In this document: positions 42,961 to 51,685 of the stretch, piece after piece
Numbering within the stretch: position 1 is the stretch's first letter
How the letters are laid out: each line of letters starts with the position of its first letter
Assembly: GCF_002875705.1 (NCBI RefSeq)
Contig: NZ_MCZZ01000111.1
Coordinates: 177,835 to 241,834, forward strand
Direction of reading: 5' to 3'
From: Vibrio sp. 10N.261.45.E2
GTDB lineage: Bacteria > Pseudomonadota > Gammaproteobacteria > Enterobacterales > Vibrionaceae
Length of the DNA: 64,000 nucleotides
Notes under the pieces: generated by a model
Databases searched by the model: none
What the model was told of the DNA's origin: nothing
The model's input: the letters and a program-made list of their open reading frames with translations, nothing else
Program-made: the position numbers and the translations under genes

Positions 42961-43110
42961 TTTACGACTCGAAGCAGTCGTAAAGAATAGGCTTTTTGAT
43001 TTACCTAAGTAAAAAAATTGGTTATATCCTCATGATATAGCTTAAAAATCTACCAGGCTAAACGGACTTAGTTGGTCTTAAAAGCGCTAGCTCCCCCTAG
43101 CGCTTTTTTC
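42961..43110 (+). ncRNA. Candidate small RNA gene with own terminator
   Basis: A 235-base gap between convergent genes contains a TATACT box (42952-42957) followed by four successive hairpins. H1 is TTTACGACT/AGTCGTAAA (42961-42984, perfect 9 bp). H2 is TATATC/GATATA (43023-43039). H3 is ACCAG-CTAA/TTAG-TTGGT (43052-43076, one bulge). H4 is a strong terminator (43080-43110). An A-rich single-stranded stretch lies between H1 and H2. There is no coding potential. No known Vibrio sRNA comes to mind, so this is a prediction from structure only. Confidence 0.5.
43080..43110. terminator. Intrinsic terminator between LysR/sRNA candidate and lacI-type gene
   Basis: AAAAGCGCTAG pairs with CTAGCGCTTTT around CTCCCC, followed by further T and TTTT. 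The A/T flanks let it serve both directions. Confidence 0.92.
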
Positions 43111-43112
43111 TT

Positions 43113-44186
43113 TTAGTTGGATTCCGGTAACAGGCTCTGAATCTTCTTCAGCAGTTTTTCGATCTCTTGTTTTTCATAATTGACCGCAACTTTAGATTCG
43201 CTACTTTCTCTCGGAAGCAGTGTGGTTTCGATATGATGTTGTAATAAGGCATCTTGCGAGTTGGCGTTGAGTTTCTCTGCAAGTCTCACCGCCTGCTGGC
43301 CTATTTTTGTGAAATCTTGTTTGACGGTTGTAAGAGGCGGGTTGAAGAATGCGCTGTCTTCTATGCCATCAAAACCGACAACCGCGACCTTTTCTGGTAC
43401 TGGTATTTGCAACTCTTGCAGTGCGCGTAACACCCCTAATGCCATTTGGTCACTCGCAACCAACACTGCATCAAACTGGATTTGTTTCGCGACGGCGTCT
43501 CGAATGCCAAGGTAGCCGCTTTCTGCTTGCCAGTTTCCTTGGTGTTGAAACTGAACACGGCAATCCGAGCTTGTTAATGTCTCGAGCCAACTTTGATGAC
43601 GAATCTGTGAGGCACTGGACTCATTTGGCCCTGTGATCAACAGGTATTCATTGCGACCAGTTTCAATAAGGTGTTGAGCTGCCAGCTTCGCGCCCTCTGC
43701 ATGATCGCCACATATATAGTTAACTTGGCTGTTAGAAGGGACATCAATGAAGATAAGGTTGAGGTTCTGATACTGCTCTACCAACAGCTCAGCTTCGTCA
43801 CTCTTTAAGGGCACATTGAGAATAATACTGTCGACCTGTTGGGCGATCAGCTCACGAATGGCTTCTCGGGTGTTGGTGAGGTTCGGCTCAGATACGACTG
43901 AAAAAGTAGTTCCATATCCCATATCGTGAGCTTGCATTCGTACGCCGTTGGCGATCATCGCGGCGCCGTGTAAGGCCATATCGAGAGTCACTAACCCTAT
44001 GCTGGTGGATTTGGAGCGGCTGAGCATTTGGGCACCTTTATTGGGCACATATCCAAGCGTTTTTATCGCTGCATTCACTTTGTTTCGAGTGGACTCTGCC
44101 ACATCCTGTGAACCGTTTGTCACTCTTGATACTGTTTGAGTCGATACGCCAGCCAGCTTTGCCACATCTTTAAAAGTTACACTCAT
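43113..44186 (-). CDS. LacI-family repressor of the galactoside locus
   Basis: The 357-aa protein has the LacI helix-turn-helix and hinge at its start (MSVTFKDVAKLAGVSTQTVS, then RVTNGSQDVAESTRNKV, then GYVPNKGAQMLSRSKSTSIG) and a periplasmic-binding-like effector domain (VLVASDQMALGVLRAL, KVAVVGFDGIEDSAFFNPPL). The frame is open to 44225; I start at 44186 because MSVTFKDVAKLAGVS is the standard beginning, though the GGAG there is close. It is divergent from the alpha-galactosidase gene, with two operator-like palindromes between them. The likely inducer is a galactoside. Confidence 0.92.
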   Translation of the reverse strand: MSVTFKDVAKLAGVSTQTVSRVTNGSQDVAESTRNKVNAAIKTLGYVPNKGAQMLSRSKSTSIGLVTLDMALHGAAMIANGVRMQAHDMGYGTTFSVVSEPNLTNTREAIRELIAQQVDSIILNVPLKSDEAELLVEQYQNLNLIFIDVPSNSQVNYICGDHAEGAKLAAQHLIETGRNEYLLITGPNESSASQIRHQSWLETLTSSDCRVQFQHQGNWQAESGYLGIRDAVAKQIQFDAVLVASDQMALGVLRALQELQIPVPEKVAVVGFDGIEDSAFFNPPLTTVKQDFTKIGQQAVRLAEKLNANSQDALLQHHIETTLLPRESSESKVAVNYEKQEIEKLLKKIQSLLPESN

Positions 44187-44288
44187 CACTCCGTCCATCA
44201 AATATTCCAGTCTTTCGATGAGCATATCTAATTTAGCGAAATGAAACTCTGCTCCCTTTCAAAAAAATGTCATTAGAAACATTTAATA

Positions 44289-44302
44289 TGTTTCCGAAAA
44301 CA
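44289..44302. promoter_or_regulatory. LacI-type operator O1
   Basis: TGTTTCCGAAAACA is a CG-centred near-palindrome, almost identical to O2 exactly 120 bases downstream. A separate inverted repeat, CAACGA-ATAA-TCGTTG, is at 44325-44340. Confidence 0.65.
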
Positions 44303-44408
44303 GTCGATCTTGTGCAAATTTTGGCAACGAATAATCGTTGTTGGATCACGTTGTTTGGCGTTTTTAGTACTAATTTTAGTCTTTAGGTTCACAATTAATC
44401 TTAGTTTA

Positions 44409-44422
44409 TGTTTACGAAAACA
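44409..44422. promoter_or_regulatory. LacI-type operator O2 next to the alpha-galactosidase start
   Basis: TGTTTACGAAAACA lies just before the first ATG of the alpha-galactosidase frame (44425). The O1-O2 spacing of 120 bases would suit repression by looping. Its position favours translation from the second ATG (44437). Confidence 0.65.
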
Positions 44423-44436
44423 ATATGAGATTGGCT

Positions 44437-46560
44437 ATGAGCGAATTTATTCATCTAACAAGTAAAAACCACAGTTTGATCATCAAATCGGGCCGTACTC
44501 CAGAGGTTCTTCATTGGGGCGCAAAGATCGCCAGTATTGATGAGGACCTTTTGTTATCAACCGAGAGGCCGATTTCCCAAGCTCGCCTTGATGTTGATGT
44601 ACCGCTTTCTCTTTGCCCTGAATTGGGTAGTGGTCATTTTAATGCACCGGGAATAGAAGGGCATCGTGATGGTTTTGACTGGGCTCCTGTCTTTAATACC
44701 GTCCGCGTAGAGGCGAATACCACGTATCTAGAAGGTCAGGATCAGCAAGCTACCTTTGTGCTAGAAGACACCGTAGCTAAACTTGAATTGACGGTCGAAA
44801 TCAGATTGGATTACGAGTCTGATGTGGTTCAAAAGCGCGTTACAGTAACTAACAAAGGGGACAGTAAATACTATTTAAACAAGCTGTCATCAACCTTACC
44901 GCTTCCAAATCATGCCAATGAGTTAATTACGTTTCATGGTCGTTGGTGTCATGAATTCCAAACTCAGCGTCAGCGTTTTGAACACGGTGGCTTCATGCAA
45001 GAAAACCGTCGCGGTCGTACTTCACATGAAAACTTCCCAGGCATGTTTGCAGGTACGCAAGGTTTCTCCGAGCAAAATGGCCTGGTGTGGGGCTTTCATT
45101 TAGGCTGGAGTGGTAACCACCAAATGCGTGCTGATGTCCGCAGTGATGGTCGTCGTTTTGTACAAGCAGGAGAGTTATTGCTAGCGGGTGAATCGATTCT
45201 AGATCCTGAGAGTACTTACCAAACACCTTGGCTCTATGGCTGTTACAGCAATTCTGGTTTGAACGGCATTGCTCAGCGTTTTCAGCAGTTTGTTCGTGAC
45301 AATATTATTCAATTCCCTACCGATAAACCTCGCCCTGTGCATTTAAATACTTGGGAGGGGATCTACTTCGACCATAAACCTGAATACATCATGCAGATGG
45401 CAACAGAAGCTGGTGTGATGGGCGTTGAACGATTCATTATTGATGATGGTTGGTTTATTGGTCGTGATGGTGAAAGAACGGCTTTAGGTGATTGGTATCT
45501 CGATGAAGTGAAATACCCAAATGGTTTAGAACCTGTCATTGAACATGTAAACCAACAGGGCATGGAATTTGGACTGTGGGTTGAACCTGAAATGGTCAGC
45601 CAAGACTCAAACCTATACCGTAACCACCCTGATTGGGTACTAGGTTTGCAAGGGTATCATCAACCGTCTGGTCGTTGGCAGTATGTTTTAGACTTGCAGA
45701 ATGAAGCGTGTTTTGACTATTTGTTCTCTCGTATTGATTCGCTTCTAACGACTTATAACATCGGCTACTTAAAGTGGGACATGAACCGTGAATTGGTTCA
45801 GCCTGGCCACCAAGGTAAGCCGGCAGTACACGGTCAAACTCAAGCCTTATACCGTCTTGTTGATCAATTGAATCAAGCACACCCTAAGGTCGAGATTGAA
45901 TCTTGCTCATCAGGTGGTGGTCGTATCGATTTTGAAATCCTCAAGAGAACACACCGATTCTGGGCGTCTGACTGTAACGATGCACTAGAACGCCAAGCGA
46001 TTCAAAAAGGCATGAGTTACTTCTTCCCACCAGAAGTGATGGGTGCACACATTGGTCCTGCCGAGTGCCACTCAACAAATCGTCGTCACAGCATCAATAT
46101 GCGTGGTGTCACCGCTTTGATGGGGCACATGGGTGTTGAACTTGATCCGGTTAAAGAGTCGCAACAAGAGAAACAAGCTTTCTCTCACTACATTTCTCTA
46201 CATAAGCAATTCCGCCATATCTTGCATTCAGGGCGTAGTTTCCGCATGGACCCTGCGGACAAAAACCAGAACATCTATGGTGTGCAGAATGATGATGAAA
46301 TGCTGATCACCGTATGCCAGTTGGCAATGCCTGAATATGCTCTTCCATCACCACTTCGTATTAGCTGCGTGGAAGATAATGCGCTGTATCAAGTGAAGTT
46401 GGTGGAAATGCCACAAACCAGTTTCCAACTCATGAAGCAACGTCCTCAATGGTTAGATAAAACTCTAACCTTAAGCGGCGATAACCTCAAAGAGATTGGA
46501 TTGACCTTACCTATCCTCGACCCAGAGTCTGCCTTGATTGTGCACTTGAAAAAGATGTGA
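44437..46560 (+). CDS. Alpha-galactosidase, GH36 family
   Basis: The protein is about 707 aa and cleaves terminal alpha-galactosyl residues by a retaining mechanism. An N-terminal beta-sandwich precedes a TIM barrel with WEGIYFDH, IDDGWFIGRDGE and GLWVEPEMVS. The nucleophile is Asp448 in YLKWDMNRE; the acid/base lies in WASDCND (Asp512/Asp515), after the substrate motif ESCSSGGGRIDFE. There is no signal peptide, so it is cytoplasmic. Two ATGs are possible (44425, 44437); I choose the second because the operator abuts the first. A sugar symporter follows after a hairpin, so import and cleavage are linked. Confidence 0.93.
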   Translation: MSEFIHLTSKNHSLIIKSGRTPEVLHWGAKIASIDEDLLLSTERPISQARLDVDVPLSLCPELGSGHFNAPGIEGHRDGFDWAPVFNTVRVEANTTYLEGQDQQATFVLEDTVAKLELTVEIRLDYESDVVQKRVTVTNKGDSKYYLNKLSSTLPLPNHANELITFHGRWCHEFQTQRQRFEHGGFMQENRRGRTSHENFPGMFAGTQGFSEQNGLVWGFHLGWSGNHQMRADVRSDGRRFVQAGELLLAGESILDPESTYQTPWLYGCYSNSGLNGIAQRFQQFVRDNIIQFPTDKPRPVHLNTWEGIYFDHKPEYIMQMATEAGVMGVERFIIDDGWFIGRDGERTALGDWYLDEVKYPNGLEPVIEHVNQQGMEFGLWVEPEMVSQDSNLYRNHPDWVLGLQGYHQPSGRWQYVLDLQNEACFDYLFSRIDSLLTTYNIGYLKWDMNRELVQPGHQGKPAVHGQTQALYRLVDQLNQAHPKVEIESCSSGGGRIDFEILKRTHRFWASDCNDALERQAIQKGMSYFFPPEVMGAHIGPAECHSTNRRHSINMRGVTALMGHMGVELDPVKESQQEKQAFSHYISLHKQFRHILHSGRSFRMDPADKNQNIYGVQNDDEMLITVCQLAMPEYALPSPLRISCVEDNALYQVKLVEMPQTSFQLMKQRPQWLDKTLTLSGDNLKEIGLTLPILDPESALIVHLKKM

Positions 46561-46614
46561 ATCGCTGACTCTGAGTACCCCTACAAATAAAAATCTAAAT
46601 ATAAAAATTATAAT

Positions 46615-46636
46615 CGGCAGCGAGGTATTGCTGCCG
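46615..46636 (+). promoter_or_regulatory. Hairpin between alpha-galactosidase and symporter genes
   Basis: CGGCAGC and GCTGCCG pair around an eight-base loop, with no T-run after. It may set relative mRNA stability of the two genes. A clean AAGGA precedes the symporter ATG. Confidence 0.55.
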
Positions 46637-46662
46637 CAATAACTCAACTTAAGGAAAACAAA

Positions 46663-48360
46663 ATGTCTATTACAGTTCTACTGTCATTTTTGTTATTTAC
46701 TGGGTTTGTAGTCGCGTTTACCTACAACAAAGTAAAGAATGACAAAAACACCTCACAAGATGGTTTCTTTCTTGGTGGAAGAAGCTTAACCGGCGGTTTG
46801 ATTGCAAGCTCGCTTATCTTAACTAACTTGAGCGCCACCAGTTTTGTGGGCATGAGCGCCCAATCTTACACTCATAACATGAGTGTGATGGGGTGGGAAG
46901 TAGCCTCAGGCGTCACCTTGGTGATCATTGCGCTGATGCTTGTACCTCGTTATTTAAAACAAGGTATCACCACCATTCCAGATTTCTTAGAGAGCCGTTA
47001 TGACATGTCGGTTAAGAAGTTTGTGACGTTACTTTTCTTGTGCCAATACGTGATCAATATTTTGCCTACCACACTTTACGCCGGTGCCGTTGTTTTGGGT
47101 GAAATCTTCGATGTTCAGGCTCTGCTTAATATTTCAGAGTTCAGTTCAATTGCATTGATTTCGGCGACGATTGGCTTACTTGGCTTCTTTTATGCGATTT
47201 ATGGCGGCCTAAAGGCGGTAGTGATTGCAGATACCATTAATGGCGTTGGCTTGATTGTTGGCGGCATGATGATTCCAGTATTCGGTTTGATGGTACTGGG
47301 CGAAGGTAGCTTTGGTGCAGGCTTAGACATTCTGCTTTATGCCGCGCCAGAGAAACTGCAATCGGTCGGTACTGAGACCGATCCACTGCCGTTCTCAACT
47401 TTGTTTACTGGTCTGCTTCTAGTGAACTTGTACTACTGGGGTACCGACCAATCCATCATTCAACGCGCATTGGGTGCTAAGAACCTGAAAGAAGGTCAAA
47501 AAGGGGTAATCCTAGCTGGTGCGATTAAGGTTATCTCTCCGCTATTCTTGATCATTCCGGGTATCATCGCTTTCCATATGTTTGGCGCTGACGCGGGCAA
47601 TCCAGATACCATGTACACTCGTTTGGTGAACGAAGTGTTGCCTAAGCCGCTGGTGGGTTTCTTTGTTGCCGTGATGTTTGGTGCGATTCTGAGTACTTTT
47701 AACGGCGTATTGAATAGCTCGACAACTCTGTTTGCATTGAACGTGTACAAACCACTATTTGGTCAGGGCAAAACTGATGAAGAATTGGTTGGCAAAGGAC
47801 GTATCTTTGGTGTCGTGATTGCGATTATCTCTGTATGTATTGCACCTTTCATCATGTACGCTCCTGAAGGTCTATTCCAATACCTACAAATGGTAGCGGG
47901 CTTCTTCAGTGTGCCAATTTTCACTATCGTGTTTGTTGGTTACATTTCTAAGCGTGTACCAGCTCTAGCGGCAAAAGTGGCATTGGTGGTGTTTGTAAGT
48001 TCATACGCTGCAATGCAGTTGGTGTTCAAAACCCCGATTCACTTCTTACACCAACTAGCGATTCTGTTCGTGGTGTGTACTGCTCTGATGTTCATTATTG
48101 GTCACTTTATGCCGCGTGAATCTGAGTACATCATGCCAGTTAACGAGAACATTGATGTAACACCTTGGGAGTTCCGTTTTGAGGCTTCAGCGATCATCCT
48201 ATACATGGTGCTTGGTGCTTACGTGATGTTCTCTGATGTTGGTTTTGTATCTGATGATCCAACTATCATGCAAGTTTATGGCGTGTGTGGCATCGTAATG
48301 TTAGTCGGCATTTTGGGTCGATTAGCGAAGCGTAAGAAAGCACTTCAAGCTACCGCATAA
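46663..48360 (+). CDS. Sodium/sugar symporter (SSS family)
   Basis: The 565-aa inner-membrane protein has about 14 helices and the SSS pattern: FFLGGRSLTGGLIASSLILT, then NLSATSFVGMSAQSY, then YLKQGITTIPDFLESRYD. The related Vibrio vSGLT imports galactose with sodium. Together with the upstream alpha-galactosidase and LacI genes, an alpha-galactoside or galactose substrate is likely, but this is inferred from context. Confidence 0.9.
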   Translation: MSITVLLSFLLFTGFVVAFTYNKVKNDKNTSQDGFFLGGRSLTGGLIASSLILTNLSATSFVGMSAQSYTHNMSVMGWEVASGVTLVIIALMLVPRYLKQGITTIPDFLESRYDMSVKKFVTLLFLCQYVINILPTTLYAGAVVLGEIFDVQALLNISEFSSIALISATIGLLGFFYAIYGGLKAVVIADTINGVGLIVGGMMIPVFGLMVLGEGSFGAGLDILLYAAPEKLQSVGTETDPLPFSTLFTGLLLVNLYYWGTDQSIIQRALGAKNLKEGQKGVILAGAIKVISPLFLIIPGIIAFHMFGADAGNPDTMYTRLVNEVLPKPLVGFFVAVMFGAILSTFNGVLNSSTTLFALNVYKPLFGQGKTDEELVGKGRIFGVVIAIISVCIAPFIMYAPEGLFQYLQMVAGFFSVPIFTIVFVGYISKRVPALAAKVALVVFVSSYAAMQLVFKTPIHFLHQLAILFVVCTALMFIIGHFMPRESEYIMPVNENIDVTPWEFRFEASAIILYMVLGAYVMFSDVGFVSDDPTIMQVYGVCGIVMLVGILGRLAKRKKALQATA

Positions 48361-48389
48361 TCTTGGTTTGAACCTGCTAGTTAGCCTTT

Positions 48390-48551
48390 ATACCAATCGT
48401 AGTAAATAACTGGTCAGCCTAGCTGGTTAAAATGCTCGATAACTGCGTTATAATTTTTGATTGTAGAATAACTACTTATCAAAAAATGATGCCTTGTTCT
48501 CAAGCCTTTTTCCGGCGCTATTTCTGATCACTTACATACTGTGATTGGTAT
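48390..48551. repeat. MITE-like element with 28-bp imperfect terminal inverted repeats
   Basis: The ends read ATACCAATC (48390) and GATTGGTAT (48551). The inverted similarity continues for 28 bases with six mismatches (48390-48417 against 48524-48551). The 162-base interior has no gene and can fold strongly. I recall similar ATACCAATC-ended repeats in many Vibrio intergenic regions, but cannot confirm here. A related short motif follows at 48566-48586. Confidence 0.75.
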
Positions 48552-48565
48552 TGCAGAGCTTGATA

Positions 48566-48586
48566 AGTAAAAGGATCATCGTAGGC
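48566..48586. repeat. Short repeat, copy A
   Basis: AGTAAAAGGATCATcgTAGGC; a copy with two changes lies at 58175-58195. Both are in 3' intergenic regions shortly before a hairpin terminator. Confidence 0.6.
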
Positions 48587-48598
48587 TAATAACTAAAA

Positions 48599-48629
48599 AG
48601 GCATCTCAATCGTAATGAATGAGATGCCT
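48599..48629. terminator. Terminator between the symporter and MATE genes
   Basis: AGGCATCTCA and TGAGATGCCT pair around an 11-base loop. On the minus strand CTTTTTAGTT follows, so it mainly ends the MATE transcript; the plus side is T-poor. Confidence 0.75.
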
Positions 48630-48677
48630 AATTTATTTGCTGTATCTATTTTATGTAATTGATTGCTGAAGTGGCGT

Positions 48678-50018
48678 TTACAAAGAAAAACGCGTCCATT
48701 TTTTAGCGCGCCAGCGACGCACCATGATCAATCCGCGGAACCACTCATCCATCGCAATTGCCATCCAAGCACCTAACACACCATAACCCCAATGCACGCC
48801 GAGCAAATAGCTCATTAGAACCCCAATGCCCCACATACTGAGAATGCCCATTTTAACCGGGAACTTGATATCACCTGCGGCCTTCAAGCAAGAGATAAAG
48901 ATCAGGTTAAATACGCGGCCAGCCTCAAGAATGATCGAACCTGCAATTAAAGAAGCGGTAAGAGCCAGAATTTCAGGATCTTGCGTGAATACATCGAGGA
49001 TCGGAAAGCGGAACAGATACACCAAACAGGTAATCGTAGTTGAGGCGATAAAACCGACCACAAAATAACGCTGAACCCGACTCGCAATCTCATCAATCCA
49101 ACCTTTACCTATGTAGTACCCCGTCTGGATTTGGCTGCCTTGACCAATCGCCAACGCAAAAGCAAAAGATAGACGGGCGATGTTTTGTGCGTAAGTAAAC
49201 GCGGCTAGCGAAGCGGTACCCATTTGTACGACGAAGAACATGATGGTGATCTGTGCCATGTTGTATGAGAGGACTTCTCCAGCGTTCATTGATCCAATTT
49301 TAATGATTTTTTGATAGATAGCCTTAGGCACGAATTTAAATTGCTTCAACGGCAGGTCAATGCCTTTGCTTCGCACCACACCAATTAAGATAAACATGCC
49401 GATCACTTGGCTAATTACGGTCGCGGTTGCCACCCCTTGTACGCCATATACTGGCAGTCCAAATGGTTGATATAAAGCGCAGTAGTTGCCGAATACGTTG
49501 ATGACACCAGCAATCATGTTGATCACCATGGGTGACTTTGAATAGCCATGGCTTCGTAGGATAGTGGTAAGCACTACGCCTATCGTGACGTTGAAAGTTA
49601 AGGCACCACTGATGAACAAGTATTCTTGCGCGTACTGCTCTACCTGAGCTTCAAGCTGATAGAGAGGAATGAAGTACTCCGCGCCAAGAACCGCCAAAAT
49701 ACTGAGTAACACACCGGTAATAAGCGCCAAGATGATACTGGCGACACCAACTTGAGCGCTCTCTTGTTCACGAGAGGCGCCGTTGTATTGCGCGATTAGA
49801 ATTCCCGTACCACTGCTGACCATAGTCGAGACAATGATCAAGAAAAAGGATATCTGTGAAATAACACCAACCGCTGAAACGGCTTTGTCCGAGTATCCGG
49901 ATAACATGAATACATCACTGGTGTTGAGTGCTGTTCTTAAAAGAACTTCGATAAAAATTGGCCAGGTGAGCGCAACGATTCCCATACGTTTATTTAGGGT
50001 GGAATCAGCATTAGGCAT
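48678..50018 (-). CDS. MATE-family efflux transporter
   Basis: The 446-aa inner-membrane protein has 12 predicted helices in two halves. Typical MATE segments are GIVALTWPIFIEVLLRTALN, SDVFMLSGYSDKAVSAVGV and, in the second half, SGYS-like repeats (IKIGSMNAGEVLSYNMAQI, QGSQIQTGYYIGKG). Substrates of such Na+- or H+-coupled pumps are drugs, cations or metabolites; none is predictable here. It stands alone on the minus strand between sugar-uptake genes, so a link to the locus is not evident. Confidence 0.9.
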   Translation of the reverse strand: MPNADSTLNKRMGIVALTWPIFIEVLLRTALNTSDVFMLSGYSDKAVSAVGVISQISFFLIIVSTMVSSGTGILIAQYNGASREQESAQVGVASIILALITGVLLSILAVLGAEYFIPLYQLEAQVEQYAQEYLFISGALTFNVTIGVVLTTILRSHGYSKSPMVINMIAGVINVFGNYCALYQPFGLPVYGVQGVATATVISQVIGMFILIGVVRSKGIDLPLKQFKFVPKAIYQKIIKIGSMNAGEVLSYNMAQITIMFFVVQMGTASLAAFTYAQNIARLSFAFALAIGQGSQIQTGYYIGKGWIDEIASRVQRYFVVGFIASTTITCLVYLFRFPILDVFTQDPEILALTASLIAGSIILEAGRVFNLIFISCLKAAGDIKFPVKMGILSMWGIGVLMSYLLGVHWGYGVLGAWMAIAMDEWFRGLIMVRRWRAKKWTRFSL

Positions 50019-50200
50019 TTAGGTTTTCTCAAAAAGGGGTAAGCAACACTATAGTTTAGCGATTATTTAGTAAACGACTATCAAATTAATGTCCGGAAGA
50101 CTAATAAGGATAAATAAAATTCGAATAAGTCTTCAGAACCCAGGATTTGAGTGTGAGCGATGAAATTTTTGAAAGAAATTTCATAAGACAAAGAAAAGCA

Positions 50201-50219
50201 GGGTGGGAGTGGGAGTGGG
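50201..50219 (+). repeat. G-quadruplex motif and GGGAGT tandem repeat
   Basis: GGGTGGGAGTGGGAGTGGG fits the G3-N1-G3-N3-G3-N3-G3 rule, and the last three units are exact GGGAGT copies (50205-50222). It lies in the 288-base gap between the starts of the MATE gene and the end of the ABC ATPase gene. A weak hairpin AGCTAGC/GCTAGCT is at 50269-50290, possibly the ATPase-gene terminator. Confidence 0.7.
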
Positions 50220-50306
50220 AGTTAGTGACTGCTTGAAACAACTGGGAAATGAGTTTGAAAAGTGGCAAAGCTAGCGATATCGAGCTAGCTCTACCGTTTT
50301 AAAAGC

Positions 50307-51389
50307 TTAGTTAATTCGTTGCCCTTGATCATCGAATAGGTGGCAATCTTTTGAGGAGAAACTCAGTTCAAGTGATTGGTAACGAGTCACCTCTTGATCT
50401 CCAGGTAGGTGCACCTTAAAACTATCCACACCACAAGACTGGCCAAACATATAAGTACTGTTCCCTAGTCGCTCAACCACTTCACTTTGAAACTCAATGG
50501 TGATATCAGAGCCGCTGTTAATCTCTAAATGTTCAGGTCGAATACCTAGCGTGATGCTTTGCCCCTCTTGTAGTCCATCACTTGGCAAGGGGAGGGTGAT
50601 TTGGCTAACACCATTGACCGATAGTTGGGCATGTGTTTCTGAGGTGCTGTTCACGACACACGGTAAGAAATTCATTTTCGGCGAACCAATAAAGCCTGCC
50701 ACAAATTCATTTTGTGGAGAATGGTACAGCTCTAATGGTGAACCGACTTGTTCAACGCGACCGTCTCTTAGTACCACGATCTTGTCAGCAAGCGTCATCG
50801 CTTCAACTTGATCGTGCGTAACGTAAATCATGGTGTTTTGTAGATCTTGGTGTAATTTCGCGATTTGTAAGCGCATATCGACACGAAGTTCAGCATCTAG
50901 GTTCGAGAGCGGTTCATCGAATAAAAATACGCGAGGGTTGCGAACTATCGCTCGGCCGATCGCTACGCGTTGACGTTGCCCACCTGACAGCTCTTTAGGT
51001 TTTCGCTTCAATAAAGGTTCTAGTTGAAGCGTCTTTGCCGCACTGGTGACTTGCTTTTCAACCACTTCCTTCGCGACACCATTCATTTTGAGGCCAAAGC
51101 CCATGTTCTCTTCCACAGTCATGTGTGGGTAGAGTGCGTAGGATTGAAATACCATCGCGACACCACGTTCAGCAGGATCGACATCGTTAACGAGATCGTC
51201 TCCGATATGGATATCCCCTTCAGTAATCTCTTCTAAGCCAGCAACCAAGCGCAAGAGGGTTGATTTACCACAGCCAGACGGACCAACGAATACAACGAAC
51301 TCGCCATTATTTATTTCTAGATCAACACCATGGATCGTTTGAACATCACCATATCGTTTGATGACCTGTTTTAAGCTGATATCAGCCAT
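50307..51389 (-). CDS. Sugar ABC transporter ATPase (MalK/UgpC/MsmX type)
   Basis: The 360-aa ATPase has Walker A GPSGCGKST (about 35-43), the signature LSGGQRQRVAIGRA (about 134-147), Walker B VFLFDEPLSNLDAE and the His-switch VTHDQVEAM, then a C-terminal MalK-type regulatory domain (LGIRPEHLEI). It would energise the two permeases on the opposite strand. GGAGAGAG precedes the ATG. It is divergent from the permease genes across a 296-base control region. Confidence 0.92.
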   Translation of the reverse strand: MADISLKQVIKRYGDVQTIHGVDLEINNGEFVVFVGPSGCGKSTLLRLVAGLEEITEGDIHIGDDLVNDVDPAERGVAMVFQSYALYPHMTVEENMGFGLKMNGVAKEVVEKQVTSAAKTLQLEPLLKRKPKELSGGQRQRVAIGRAIVRNPRVFLFDEPLSNLDAELRVDMRLQIAKLHQDLQNTMIYVTHDQVEAMTLADKIVVLRDGRVEQVGSPLELYHSPQNEFVAGFIGSPKMNFLPCVVNSTSETHAQLSVNGVSQITLPLPSDGLQEGQSITLGIRPEHLEINSGSDITIEFQSEVVERLGNSTYMFGQSCGVDSFKVHLPGDQEVTRYQSLELSFSSKDCHLFDDQGQRIN

Positions 51390-51520
51390 GCTCTCTCCTT
51401 GCTTCGTTGGACTACATCACTTTGCCTTTAAAACATACGCTTTCATCAGAAATTTGTTAGATGCCTCGCATGATTTATTGATCCGGGTCATATAAATTTA
51501 ACGATCTATAGTGTTTTTTG

Positions 51521-51534
51521 TGAAAACGTTTACA
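51521..51534. promoter_or_regulatory. CG-centred palindrome in the ABC divergent promoter region
   Basis: TGAAAACGTTTACA is a LacI/GalR-type palindrome, one base off perfect. Its half-site (TGWAAA) differs from O1/O2 (TGTTTW), so it may answer to another regulator. The rest of 51390-51685 is AT-rich with no gene. Confidence 0.5.
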
Positions 51535-51685
51535 TAAATAAAACATAACTGTGCTTAATGTTATCAATAAGCCTAATATTTGAACGTAATCATTATAAAT
51601 GCTGAGCTACTGATTGGGATTTATAAATTTAGGTGGAAATAAACCAAGTAGTAAACGAAGCTTTTAATACAAGGAATTTCGGGAA

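Noticed and set aside
50201..50222. Tandem GGGAGT units as a CRISPR-like array
   Set aside because: Units of six bases without spacers are a simple repeat; no cas genes are present.
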